From Bradyrhizobium ontarionense (GTDB taxonomy: Bacteria; Pseudomonadota; Alphaproteobacteria; Rhizobiales; Xanthobacteraceae), in the NCBI RefSeq assembly GCF_021088345.1, contig NZ_CP088156.1, forward strand, positions 1,736,001 through 1,800,000: a stretch of DNA of 64,000 nt, written 5' to 3'. The stretch's first letter is position 1. Every line of letters begins with the position of its first letter. The translations under genes and the position numbers were made by a program. The notes beneath the pieces were generated by a model. That model did no database searches, was not told the origin of the DNA, and worked only from the letters and a program-made list of their open reading frames with translations. Positions 37,393 through 46,074 of the stretch are shown here, piece by piece.

Positions 37393-40152
37393 ATGAACAT
37401 CGTCATCGTGGAGTCGCCTGCCAAGGCCAAGACGATCAACAAATATCTGGGCTCCTCCTATGAGGTTCTGGCGTCGTTCGGCCACGTCCGCGACCTCCCG
37501 GCCAAGAACGGTTCTGTCGATCCGGATGAGAATTTCCGCATGATCTGGGAGATCGACCCCAAGGCGGCCGGCCGACTCAACGACATTGCGAAGTCGCTCA
37601 AGGGTGCGGACCGACTGATTCTCGCCACCGACCCTGATCGCGAGGGCGAAGCGATCTCCTGGCACGTGCTGGAGGTGTTGAAGGAGAAGCGCGCGCTCAA
37701 GGATCAGAAGATCGAGCGCGTGGTGTTCAACGCCATCACCAAGCAGGCCGTCTCGGAGGCGATGAAGCATCCGCGCCAGATCGACGGTGCGCTGGTCGAC
37801 GCCTATATGGCGCGCCGCGCCCTCGATTACCTCGTGGGCTTCACCTTGTCGCCGGTGCTGTGGCGCAAGCTGCCGGGCGCCCGCTCCGCCGGCCGCGTGC
37901 AGTCGGTGGCGCTGCGCCTGGTTTGTGATCGCGAGCTTGAGATCGAGAAGTTCGTCGCGCGCGAATACTGGTCACTGATCGCAACCCTGGCGACGCCGCG
38001 CGGCGACACCTTCGAGGCCCGCCTCATCGGCGCCGACGGCAAGAAGATCCAGCGGCTCGACATCGGCACCGGCGCGGAAGCGGAAGACTTCAAGACGGCG
38101 CTGAACGCGGCCAGCTTCGCGGTGACCTCCGTCGACGCCAAGCCGGCGCGGCGCAATCCGCAGGCCCCCTTCACGACGTCGACCCTGCAGCAGGAGGCGA
38201 GCCGCAAGCTCGGCTTCGCGCCGGCGCACACCATGCGCATCGCGCAGCGTCTCTATGAAGGCATCGACATCGGCGGCGAGACCACCGGTCTCATCACCTA
38301 TATGCGAACCGACGGCGTGCAGATCGACGGCTCGGCGATCACCCAGGCGCGCAAGGTGATCGGCGAGATCTACGGCAACAAATATGTGCCGGACAGCCCG
38401 CGCCAGTACCAGACCAAGGCCAAGAACGCCCAGGAAGCGCACGAAGCGATCCGCCCGACCGACCTGTCGCGCAAGCCGGCCGACCTGCGCAAGCGGCTCG
38501 ATGACGACCAGGCCAAGCTCTATGAGCTGATCTGGACCCGCACGATTGCGAGCCAGATGGAGTCGGCGGAGCTGGAGCGCACGACGGTCGACATCATCGC
38601 CAAGGCGGGTGCACGCACCTTGGAGCTGCGCGCCACCGGCCAGGTCATCAAGTTCGACGGCTTCCTCGCGCTCTACCAGGAAGGCCGCGACGACGAGGAG
38701 GACGAGGACGGCCGCCGCCTGCCGCAGATGAGCGCGGGCGAGCCGCTGAAGCGTCAGAACCTGTCCGTCACCCAGCACTTCACCGAGCCGCCGCCGCGCT
38801 TCTCCGAGGCGTCGCTGGTCAAGCGCATGGAGGAGCTCGGCATCGGTCGGCCCTCGACCTATGCCTCGATCCTGCAGGTGCTCAAGGATCGCGGCTATGT
38901 GAAGCTCGAGAAGAAGCGGCTGCACGGCGAGGACAAGGGCCGCGTCGTGATCGCGTTCCTGGAGAACTTCTTCCGCCGCTACGTCGAGTACGATTTCACG
39001 GCGGATCTCGAGGAGCAGCTCGACCGCGTCTCCAACAACGAGATCGCCTGGCAGCAGGTCCTGAAGGATTTCTGGACCGGCTTCATCGCCGCCGTCGACG
39101 ACATCAAGGATCTGCGCGTCGCGCAGGTGCTCGACGCGCTCGACGAGATGCTCGGCCCGCACATCTATCCGCCGCGCGAGGATGGTGGCGACGTCCGGCA
39201 GTGCCCGACCTGCGGCACCGGACGGCTCAACCTGAAGGCCGGCAAGTTCGGCGCCTTCGTCGGCTGCTCCAACTATCCGGAATGCCGCTACACCCGGCCA
39301 CTGGCGGCCGACAGCGAGGCCGCGGCCGACCGCATCCTCGGCCAGGATCCCGACACCGGGCTCGACGTCGCGGTCAAGGCCGGCCGTTTCGGCCCCTACA
39401 TCCAGCTCGGCGAGCAGAAGGACTACGCCGAGGGCGAGAAGCCGAAGCGCGCCGGCATTCCGAAGGGTACGCAGCCCTCGGATGTCGATCTCGAGCTGGC
39501 GCTGAAGCTGCTGTCGCTGCCGCGTGAGATCGGAAAACACCCGGAGACCGGCCTGCCGATCACCGCGGGCCTCGGCCGCTTCGGGCCGTTCGTGAAGCAC
39601 GACAAGACCTATGCGAGCCTGGAAGCCGGCGACGAGGTGTTCGACATCGGCCTCAACCGCGCGGTCACCCTGATCGCCGAGAAGATCGCAAAGGGGCCGA
39701 GCAAGCGCTTCGGCGCCGATCCGGGCAAGGCGCTCGGCGACCATCCGTCGCTCGGCGCCGTCGCCGTCAAGGCCGGCCGCTACGGCGCCTATGTCACCGC
39801 GGGCGGCGTCAACGCGACGATCCCCGGCGACAAGGAGAAGGATACGATCACCCTCGCCGAGGCGATCGCCCTGCTCGACGAGCGCGCCGCCAAGGGCGGC
39901 GGCAAGGCAAAGGCCAAGGGCAAGGCTGCGAAGCCGGCCAAGTCCGCCGGCAAGGCGGCCAAGCCGAAGGCCGGCGGCGACGACGACTCGCCGAAGCCCG
40001 TGAAGAAGGCGGTGGCCAAGAAGGCCGCGGCCAAGCCGAAATCAGAGTCCACCAGCAAGGCGCGCGCGCCTGTCGCCAAGGCTGCCAAGACATCGGCCAA
40101 GCCTGCGACGAAGGCGACGCCCAAGAAAAGCGCCGGCAAGGCCCGCGGATGA
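37393..40152 (+). CDS. topA: DNA topoisomerase I
   Basis: A 919-residue type IA topoisomerase that relaxes negative supercoils. TOPRIM: MNIVIVESPAKAKTINKYLG and the metal site ATDPDREGEAISWH. The active-site Tyr303 is in GLITYMRTDG. One C4 zinc finger (CPTCG..GCSNYPEC, about residues 603-632) precedes several Topo_C repeats with GRFGPY/GRFGPFV and GRYGAYV. The last ~85 residues are a Lys/Ala/Pro histone-H1-like tail (KAKAKGKAAKPAKSAGKAAK and on). An in-frame upstream extension to 37096 is not coding-like. Gene order topA-rnr-DUF983-NUDIX is common in Rhizobiales. Confidence 0.96.
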   Translation: MNIVIVESPAKAKTINKYLGSSYEVLASFGHVRDLPAKNGSVDPDENFRMIWEIDPKAAGRLNDIAKSLKGADRLILATDPDREGEAISWHVLEVLKEKRALKDQKIERVVFNAITKQAVSEAMKHPRQIDGALVDAYMARRALDYLVGFTLSPVLWRKLPGARSAGRVQSVALRLVCDRELEIEKFVAREYWSLIATLATPRGDTFEARLIGADGKKIQRLDIGTGAEAEDFKTALNAASFAVTSVDAKPARRNPQAPFTTSTLQQEASRKLGFAPAHTMRIAQRLYEGIDIGGETTGLITYMRTDGVQIDGSAITQARKVIGEIYGNKYVPDSPRQYQTKAKNAQEAHEAIRPTDLSRKPADLRKRLDDDQAKLYELIWTRTIASQMESAELERTTVDIIAKAGARTLELRATGQVIKFDGFLALYQEGRDDEEDEDGRRLPQMSAGEPLKRQNLSVTQHFTEPPPRFSEASLVKRMEELGIGRPSTYASILQVLKDRGYVKLEKKRLHGEDKGRVVIAFLENFFRRYVEYDFTADLEEQLDRVSNNEIAWQQVLKDFWTGFIAAVDDIKDLRVAQVLDALDEMLGPHIYPPREDGGDVRQCPTCGTGRLNLKAGKFGAFVGCSNYPECRYTRPLAADSEAAADRILGQDPDTGLDVAVKAGRFGPYIQLGEQKDYAEGEKPKRAGIPKGTQPSDVDLELALKLLSLPREIGKHPETGLPITAGLGRFGPFVKHDKTYASLEAGDEVFDIGLNRAVTLIAEKIAKGPSKRFGADPGKALGDHPSLGAVAVKAGRYGAYVTAGGVNATIPGDKEKDTITLAEAIALLDERAAKGGGKAKAKGKAAKPAKSAGKAAKPKAGGDDDSPKPVKKAVAKKAAAKPKSESTSKARAPVAKAAKTSAKPATKATPKKSAGKARG

Positions 40153-40156
40153 GAAA

Positions 40157-42520
40157 ATGACCAAAGAGAGCGACATCGGCTTCCCCCCGCGGGAGGCCAT
40201 CGTCGCCTTCATCCGTGCCAATCCGGGCAAGGTTGGCACCAAGGACATTGCCCGCGCATTCGGCCTGAAGAATGCCGATCGCGCCGCGCTCAAGCAGTTG
40301 CTGCGTGAGCTCGTCGCGGACGGCACCGTCAAGAAGGGCGGCCGCAAGACCATCATCGAGCCCGCGACGCTGCCGGCGACCTTGGTCGCCGACATCACCG
40401 GCCGCGACAGCGACGGCGAACTGATCGCCAAGCCCGCCGAGTGGGACGAGGCCGAACAGTCCGAGCCGCCGCGCATCCGCATCCATACGCCCCGTCACGC
40501 CAAGCCCGGCGCGACTGCAGGCGTCGGCGATAGAGCCCTGCTCCGTGTCGAGCCGATCAAGGATGCCGAAGGCGTCGCCTATCGCGGCCGCGTCCTCAAG
40601 GTGCTCGATCAGGCGCGCAATCGCGTGCTCGGCATTTTCAAAAGCACCCCCGCCGGCGGTGGGCGCTTGATCCCCGTCGACAAGAAGCAGGCCGGACGCG
40701 AGCTCTCGATCGCCCCTGGCGATACCAAGGACGCGAAAGACGGTGATCTCATCAGCGTCGACCTGCTGCGCGGCCGTGGTTACGGCCTGCCCGCGGGCCG
40801 CGTGAAGGAACGCTACGGCTCGGTCGCGACCGAGAAGGCGATCAGCCTGATCGCGATCCATGCCCACGAGATTCCGCTCGACTTCTCCGCGGCGGCCGTG
40901 GCGGAGGCCGAAGCCGCTGAGACGGCGAACCTGAAGGGCCGCGAGGATTGGCGCGAGCTGCCGCTAGTCACGATCGATCCGCCCGACGCCAAGGATCACG
41001 ACGACGCCGTTCATGCCGAGCCTGATCCCGATCCCGACAACAAGGGCGGCTTCATTCTCCACGTCGCGATCGCCGACGTCGCCTACTACGTGCGGCCGGG
41101 ATCGGCGCTCGATCGCGATGCACTCGTCCGGGGCAATTCGGTGTACTTCCCCGATCGCGTCGTGCCGATGCTGCCCGAGCGCATCTCCAACAATCTCTGT
41201 TCGCTGGTGCCAGGCGAGGCGCGCGGCGCGCTCGCCGTGCGCATGGTGATCGGCGCCGACGGCCGCAAGCGGTCACACTCGTTTCATCGCGTGCTGATGC
41301 GCTCGGCGGCCAAGCTGTCCTACGCGCAGGCGCAGGCCGCCATCGACGGCAAGCCAGACGACGTCACCGGTCCGCTGCTCGAGCCGATCCTGAAGCCGCT
41401 CTATGCGGCCTATGAGGTTGCCAAGCGCGGCCGCGACGCGCGCGATCCGCTCGACCTCGACATCCCCGAACGCAAGATCCTGCTCAACAAGGACGGCACC
41501 GTCGATCGCGTCGTCGTGCCGGAGCGCCTCGACGCCCACAGGCTGATCGAGGAGTTCATGATCTCGGCCAACGTCGCCGCGGCCGAACTGCTGGAGAAGA
41601 AGGCGCTGCCCTTGATCTACCGCGTGCATGACGAGCCGACGGTGGAGAAGATCCACGCACTGCAGGAATTCCTGAAGACGCTCGACGTGCCCTTCGCCAA
41701 GAGCGGTGCACTCAGGCCGTCGCTGTTCAACCGCGTGCTGACCCTGGTCGCCGGCCAGGACTACGAGCATCTCGTCAATGAGGTCGTGCTGCGCTCGCAG
41801 GCGCAGGCGGAATATTCGACGGACAACTACGGACATTTCGGCCTGAACCTGCGCCGCTATGCGCATTTCACCTCGCCGATCCGCCGCTACGCCGATCTCG
41901 TCGTGCATCGTGGCCTGCTGCGCGCGTTGAACCTCGGCGACGGCGCCCTGCCCGACAGCGAGACGCCGGATCATCTCGCCGAGGTCGCGGCGCAGATCTC
42001 GGTCACCGAGCGGCGCGCGATGAAGGCCGAGCGCGAGACCGCCGACCGCCTGATCGCCCATCATCTCGCCGACCGTGTCGGTGCCACCTTCCAGGGCCGC
42101 ATCTCCGGCGTCACCCGGGCCGGCCTGTTCATCAAGCTCGACGAGACCGGCGCCGACGGCCTGGTTCCGATCCGAACCCTCGGCACGGAATATTTCGACT
42201 ACGACGAGACCCGGCATGCGCTGATCGGCCAGCGCAGTGGTGCCATGCACCGGTTGGGTGACGTCGTCGACGTGCGTCTGGTAGAAGCTCAACCGGTGGC
42301 CGGTGCGCTGCGCTTCGAGCTGTTGACCCAGGCCGACGTGCTGGTGTCGCGCCACCCGCGCCGCGACCGCTCCAAGAGCAAGACGACCGTCAAGGCGAAG
42401 GCCAAGTCATCGAAGCGCGCCAAATCCGAGGCTCAGCCGAAGCACGGGACAAAGAGCCCCAAGGCGGAGACAAAACGCAAGCCCGGCACATCGAAGAAAG
42501 GCAGATCATGGACGCCATGA
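40157..42520 (+). CDS. rnr: ribonuclease R
   Basis: A 787-residue RNase II/R exonuclease acting 3' to 5' on structured RNA. An N-terminal winged-helix domain (REAIVAFIRANPGKVGTKDI) is followed by cold-shock regions and the RNB domain with catalytic Asp cluster in PPDAKDHDDAVHA (about residues 275-285), then SNNLCSLVPGEARGALAV. A late S1 domain (about 650-730, GRISGVTRAGLFIKLDETGA) and a Lys-rich tail follow. It starts 4 bp after topA. The last 13 bp overlap the DUF983 gene. Confidence 0.96.
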   Translation: MTKESDIGFPPREAIVAFIRANPGKVGTKDIARAFGLKNADRAALKQLLRELVADGTVKKGGRKTIIEPATLPATLVADITGRDSDGELIAKPAEWDEAEQSEPPRIRIHTPRHAKPGATAGVGDRALLRVEPIKDAEGVAYRGRVLKVLDQARNRVLGIFKSTPAGGGRLIPVDKKQAGRELSIAPGDTKDAKDGDLISVDLLRGRGYGLPAGRVKERYGSVATEKAISLIAIHAHEIPLDFSAAAVAEAEAAETANLKGREDWRELPLVTIDPPDAKDHDDAVHAEPDPDPDNKGGFILHVAIADVAYYVRPGSALDRDALVRGNSVYFPDRVVPMLPERISNNLCSLVPGEARGALAVRMVIGADGRKRSHSFHRVLMRSAAKLSYAQAQAAIDGKPDDVTGPLLEPILKPLYAAYEVAKRGRDARDPLDLDIPERKILLNKDGTVDRVVVPERLDAHRLIEEFMISANVAAAELLEKKALPLIYRVHDEPTVEKIHALQEFLKTLDVPFAKSGALRPSLFNRVLTLVAGQDYEHLVNEVVLRSQAQAEYSTDNYGHFGLNLRRYAHFTSPIRRYADLVVHRGLLRALNLGDGALPDSETPDHLAEVAAQISVTERRAMKAERETADRLIAHHLADRVGATFQGRISGVTRAGLFIKLDETGADGLVPIRTLGTEYFDYDETRHALIGQRSGAMHRLGDVVDVRLVEAQPVAGALRFELLTQADVLVSRHPRRDRSKSKTTVKAKAKSSKRAKSEAQPKHGTKSPKAETKRKPGTSKKGRSWTP

Positions 42521-42993
42521 GTTCAACGCCCCAAGCCTTGACGCCCCAAGCCTTGACGCCCCAAGCATTGCCACCGCAAACCTGGACGCGTGACGCGGGC
42601 GCGGCCGAGAAGCGCAACGTATGGACGGCGATGAAGCGGGGCGCCCGCGGCCGCTGCCCGCGCTGCGGCGAAGGCAAGCTGTTTCGCGCCTTCCTGAAGG
42701 TTGCCGACAAATGCGACCGCTGCGGCCAGGACTTTTCCGGCCACCGCGCCGACGACCTGCCGGCCTATCTGGTGATCGTCATCGTCGGCCATATCATCGT
42801 GCCGCTCGTGCTCTCGATCGAGACCAACTACGCGCCGCCGATAGCGCTGCAGCTCGCGATCTATCTGCCGGTGACGCTGATCGCCTCGCTCGTGCTGCTG
42901 CAGCCGGTCAAGGGCGCCGTCGTCGGGCTGCAATGGGCATTCCGCATGCACGGCTTCGACGACAATCCGGTGGAAGGCATCCCGCCGGTGTGA
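42508..42993 (+). CDS. DUF983 zinc-ribbon membrane protein
   Basis: A 161-residue protein. The N-terminus is a proline-rich tail that includes the tandem TPQALTPQALTPQAL; two CxxC pairs (GRCPRCGEG and KCDRCGQDF, about residues 48-75) form a zinc ribbon, and two membrane helices follow (YLVIVIVGHIIVPLVLSI and LAIYLPVTLIASLVLLQPV). DUF983 genes commonly sit next to rnr and NUDIX genes in alphaproteobacteria; role unknown, perhaps membrane quality control. It overlaps the rnr stop by 13 bp. Confidence 0.88.
   Translation: MDAMSSTPQALTPQALTPQALPPQTWTRDAGAAEKRNVWTAMKRGARGRCPRCGEGKLFRAFLKVADKCDRCGQDFSGHRADDLPAYLVIVIVGHIIVPLVLSIETNYAPPIALQLAIYLPVTLIASLVLLQPVKGAVVGLQWAFRMHGFDDNPVEGIPPV
42526..42570 (+). 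repeat. 15-bp tandem repeat, three units, in the DUF983 gene
   Basis: Unit ACGCCCCAAGCCTTG occurs at 42526-42540 and 42541-42555 and once with a single change at 42556-42570. It encodes the pentapeptide TPQAL three times. The length is a multiple of three, so unit gain or loss would keep the frame. Confidence 0.85.
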
Positions 42994-43025
42994 ACGACCA
43001 ACAAACAAGAAAAAGCGGGGAGGAT

Positions 43026-43796
43026 ATGAGCGACACGGCACAGGCCACGGGCGCGCCGGCAGGCAAGCCCGCCGAGAAGGAAGCGGACCACCATCCCTAC
43101 ACCAAGCCCAGGGATGCGGCGACGCTGATCCTGGTCGACCGCAGCGGCGCGGTGCCGAAGGTGCTGGTCGGCAAGCGCCACGACAAGGTCGTGTTCATGC
43201 CCGGCAAGTTCGTCTTTCCCGGCGGTCGCGTCGACAAGACCGATCATCGCATCCCGGTCGCAGCGCCCATGCCGGCCGAGCTCGAAGCCAATCTATTCAA
43301 GGGCAAGCCGCAGACATCGGCCTCGCGCGCGAAGTCGCTGGCGATTGCCGCCATCCGCGAGGCCTGTGAGGAAACCGGCTTGTGCCTCGGACGCAAGGTC
43401 GACGGTCCTGCGCCCAATCTTGATGGTCGGCTTGAAGGTCCCTGGGCGCCGTTCGCGGACGCCAGCCTCCTGCCAGATCCCTCCAGCCTGTTCCTGATCG
43501 CGCGCGCCATCACCCCGCCCGGCCGCATCAAGCGCTTCGACACCCGCTTCTTCACCGCCGACGCCTCCGCCATCACCCACCGCGTCGACGGCGTCATCCA
43601 CGCCGATGCCGAGCTGGTCGAGCTGGTCTGGGTCGAGCTCGGCTCCAAGCCGCTCGCCGACCTGCATCCGATGACCAGGAACGTTCTCAACGAGCTCGAC
43701 AAGCGCCTCGCCACCGGCCCCCTGCGCCACGACGCGCCGGTCCCGTTCTTCCACTTCTATGGCGGCAAGATGCAGAAGGACGTGCTGGGCGGTTGA
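43026..43796 (+). CDS. NUDIX hydrolase
   Basis: A 256-residue protein starting at ATG 43026 with GGGGAGG upstream. The NUDIX box is split by an insertion: FVFPGGRVDKTDHR, then about 40 residues later AIAAIREACEETGLCLG, which carries the REUxEE metal site. Expected to hydrolyse a nucleoside diphosphate linked to another moiety. The insertion is typical of the larger RNA-decapping or CoA-type subfamilies, so the substrate is open. Follows DUF983 after 32 bp. Confidence 0.9.
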   Translation: MSDTAQATGAPAGKPAEKEADHHPYTKPRDAATLILVDRSGAVPKVLVGKRHDKVVFMPGKFVFPGGRVDKTDHRIPVAAPMPAELEANLFKGKPQTSASRAKSLAIAAIREACEETGLCLGRKVDGPAPNLDGRLEGPWAPFADASLLPDPSSLFLIARAITPPGRIKRFDTRFFTADASAITHRVDGVIHADAELVELVWVELGSKPLADLHPMTRNVLNELDKRLATGPLRHDAPVPFFHFYGGKMQKDVLGG

Positions 43797-43829
43797 TACT
43801 GAGGTCAAGGCGGCGCACCGCTTCAGTCA

Positions 43830-44213
43830 TCAGTCGTGAACGATGGCGGTCGCCTCGATTTCAACTCGGGCGATGGCGGGCGTGAGACCTGCGACTTTCA
43901 CGAGCGTGCTGGCTGGCCGAACCGCACCGAAGGCTTCGCTGCGCGCGCGGGCAACGCCGTCGGTATCCGCCATGTCGGTCACGTACACGACCGTCCGCAC
44001 CACGTGACGGGGGTCCGCCCCTGCCTTCTGCAGGGCTTCAGCGACGATGCCAATCGCGCTCGTCGCTTGGCCATACGCATCGCGGTCCAAATCAGCACCA
44101 CGCGCGGTCGTTCCAGAAACGAAGACCTGGTTGCCGACACGAACTGCGCGCGCATAGCCATAGGTGTCCTCGAAAGGATAGCCGGAGGAGACGCTGAGCC
44201 GCGGTTGTGGCAT
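43830..44213 (-). CDS. RidA/YjgF family protein
   Basis: 127 residues from ATG 44213 (MPQPRLSVSSGYPFE); the longer frame is rejected because the family starts here. RidA features: RVGNQVFVSGTTA, AEALQKAGADPRHVVRTVVY and AVRPASTLVKVAGL with the conserved Arg, then VEIEATAIV. RidA proteins hydrolyse reactive enamine/imine intermediates; the divergent members may act on other substrates. Convergent with the NUDIX gene and divergent from the M20 gene. Confidence 0.88.
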   Translation of the reverse strand: MPQPRLSVSSGYPFEDTYGYARAVRVGNQVFVSGTTARGADLDRDAYGQATSAIGIVAEALQKAGADPRHVVRTVVYVTDMADTDGVARARSEAFGAVRPASTLVKVAGLTPAIARVEIEATAIVHD

Positions 44214-44403
44214 GTTGAATGCTCCCTGGTAAACGGCATGGGCTGAGCTCCGAGTGCGAAGCGCGCATCGTCGCAACGCATCCCCACGGCGACGTGAAGG
44301 CGGGTGCCGTCCATCGTTGCGTCAGCCTTATATACACAAGGACGTGCTGGGCGCGGCGCGCTGAAAAGTATTAGATTGGCTCCATTCATTGTGGAGCCAA
44401 TCC

Positions 44404-45741
44404 ATGAAGCAGTCTCTCGGCCTTCTGTTTGCGTCCGCCGCGCTGTTCACCCTGGCCTCGCCAGCGGCCCATGCCGAGCTCGACGTCGCCGCGCTGAAGG
44501 GCACGATTACCGCGTCGCTCGAGCGCGACTACCCGGCGCTCGACGCGCTCTACAAGGACATCCACGCCCACCCCGAGCTCGCCTTCCAGGAGGTCAGGAC
44601 GGCAGCGAAGCTCGCGGCCGAGATGCGCGCGATCGGCTTCGAGGTCACCGAGAAGGTCGGCAAGACCGGGCTCGTCGCGCTCTATCGCAATGGCGAGGGC
44701 CCGACCATCATGGTGCGCACCGAGCTCGATGCGCTGCCGATGGAGGAGAAGACCGGGCTTCCTTATGCCAGCCACGAGAAGGCCAGTTGGAACGGGCGCG
44801 AGACCTTCGTCGCCCATAGTTGCGGCCACGACATCCACATGGCGAGCTGGATCGGCACGGCCAAGACGCTGATAGGCCTCAAGGACAAGTGGAACGGCAC
44901 CTTGATGTTCATCGCTCAGCCGGCCGAGGAAGAGGTCGCGGGCGCAAAAGCGATGCTGGCCGACGGCCTGTTCACCCGCTTTCCGAAACCCGATGTCGGC
45001 TTCGCCCTCCATGATGGCGGCTTTGCCTATGGCTCCCTGACGTATCGCACGGGAATCGGCTCCTCCAATGTGGACGGCCTGTTCATTCGTTTCCACGGCC
45101 GCAGCGGCCACGGCGCAGCACCACAGCAGACCATCGATCCGGTGATGATGGCAGCGCGCTTCGTCGTCGACGTGCAGAGCGTGATCAGCCGCGAAAAGGA
45201 CCCGACCGAATTCGGCGTCGTCAGCATCGGCGCGATTCATGGCGGGACCGCCGGCAACATCGTTCCTGACAATGCGCTCGTGCTCGGCACCATCAGAAGC
45301 TTCAAGCCCGAGGTCCGCGCCAAGATGCTGGCAGGCATCGAGCGGACGGCCAAGGCGGTAGCCGCCATGGCGGATGCGCCGCCGCCACAGATCGAGATCG
45401 GCGAGGGTGCGAAGGCGGTCATGAATGACCAGGCGGTGGTCGCGACCGGCGCCAAGGTGCTCCGGGCCGCATTCGGCGACAAGGTCACGATGGCGCCGCC
45501 GAGCACGACGAGCGAGGACTATTCGGAGTTCGTCACCGCCGGCGTACCCTCGATGTTTTTTGGCATCGGCGTCTACGAGCCCGAGCGCGTGGCCGCCGCG
45601 CGCAACGGCACCGGTCCGCAACTGCCGCCGAACCACTCCCCGCAATTCGCGCCGGTGCCCAAGCCGACCATCGAGACCGGTGTCACCGCAATGACGCTCG
45701 CCGTGCTCTCCGCCTTCGACGAGCGCGCACGGGGACGTTAG
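44404..45741 (+). CDS. secreted M20-family amidohydrolase/carboxypeptidase
   Basis: A 445-residue protein with a signal peptide (MKQSLGLLFASAALFTLASPAAHAE), so probably periplasmic. It belongs to the M20D amidohydrolase family: HAHPELAFQEVRTA, RTELDALPMEEKTGLPYAS, HSCGHDIHMASW (metal ligands), QPAEEEVAGAKAMLADG and the late TTSEDYSEF. It cuts N-acyl or peptide amide bonds of an imported compound. ATG 44404 fits the signal. Upstream is RidA, divergent. Confidence 0.92.
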   Translation: MKQSLGLLFASAALFTLASPAAHAELDVAALKGTITASLERDYPALDALYKDIHAHPELAFQEVRTAAKLAAEMRAIGFEVTEKVGKTGLVALYRNGEGPTIMVRTELDALPMEEKTGLPYASHEKASWNGRETFVAHSCGHDIHMASWIGTAKTLIGLKDKWNGTLMFIAQPAEEEVAGAKAMLADGLFTRFPKPDVGFALHDGGFAYGSLTYRTGIGSSNVDGLFIRFHGRSGHGAAPQQTIDPVMMAARFVVDVQSVISREKDPTEFGVVSIGAIHGGTAGNIVPDNALVLGTIRSFKPEVRAKMLAGIERTAKAVAAMADAPPPQIEIGEGAKAVMNDQAVVATGAKVLRAAFGDKVTMAPPSTTSEDYSEFVTAGVPSMFFGIGVYEPERVAAARNGTGPQLPPNHSPQFAPVPKPTIETGVTAMTLAVLSAFDERARGR

Positions 45742-46074
45742 CAGTGTGGTCGCGCAATACTTCGCGACGCTCACGGTGAGATGGACGATCCAACCACAAC
45801 AAAGCTGTCGTCCCGGCGAACGCCGGGACCCATACCGCGGAATCTCTCGGTCGGCCCGGATGGTCGAGACTGTGCCTCACATGCCCCTCACGGAGTATGG
45901 ATCCCGGCGTTCGCCGGGATAACACCGTTTTTTTAGATCGCCTGCTCGGCACTCATTGGAATGCGCATGCTACTTTGGCCACCAAAAACGAAATCGTGTT
46001 CTGCTGCGGGTTGCTGACAGGCATTGGCCGAGTTCCTATCTCCCCAAGACAGAAACCATCGCGGACGACCTTCC
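45742..46074. other. intergenic region with a REP-like inverted pair
   Basis: This gap holds an inverted pair of REP-like palindromes (described separately, 45806-45922) and an AT-rich T7 run at 45930-45937. No gene is seen. The short open frames around it read out of these repeats. Confidence 0.6.
45806..45922. repeat. REP-like inverted repeat pair (CCCGGCG family)
   Basis: The left unit holds TCCCGGCGAACGCCGGGA (45811-45828) followed by CCCATAC. The right unit is its inversion, GTATGGATCCCGGCGTTCGC (from 45896) then CGGGATAAC. Each unit is itself a hairpin and the pair can form a larger one around a spacer of about 60 bp. Resembles widespread bacterial REP/BIME elements. Confidence 0.75.

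Noticed and set aside
37972..39744. 590-codon minus-strand frame opposite topA
   Set aside because: Antisense shadow with Leu/Ala/Gly bias and no motif; topA is unmistakable on the plus strand.
42621..43025. Upstream extension of the NUDIX gene to 42621
   Set aside because: Covers DUF983 in another frame; ATG 43026 has a strong ribosome site and family-like start.
45806..45922. Possible CRISPR or phage attachment site at the CCCGGCG repeats
   Set aside because: Only two inverted units with no regular spacers; fits a REP-like pair instead. No CRISPR array was seen in the window.
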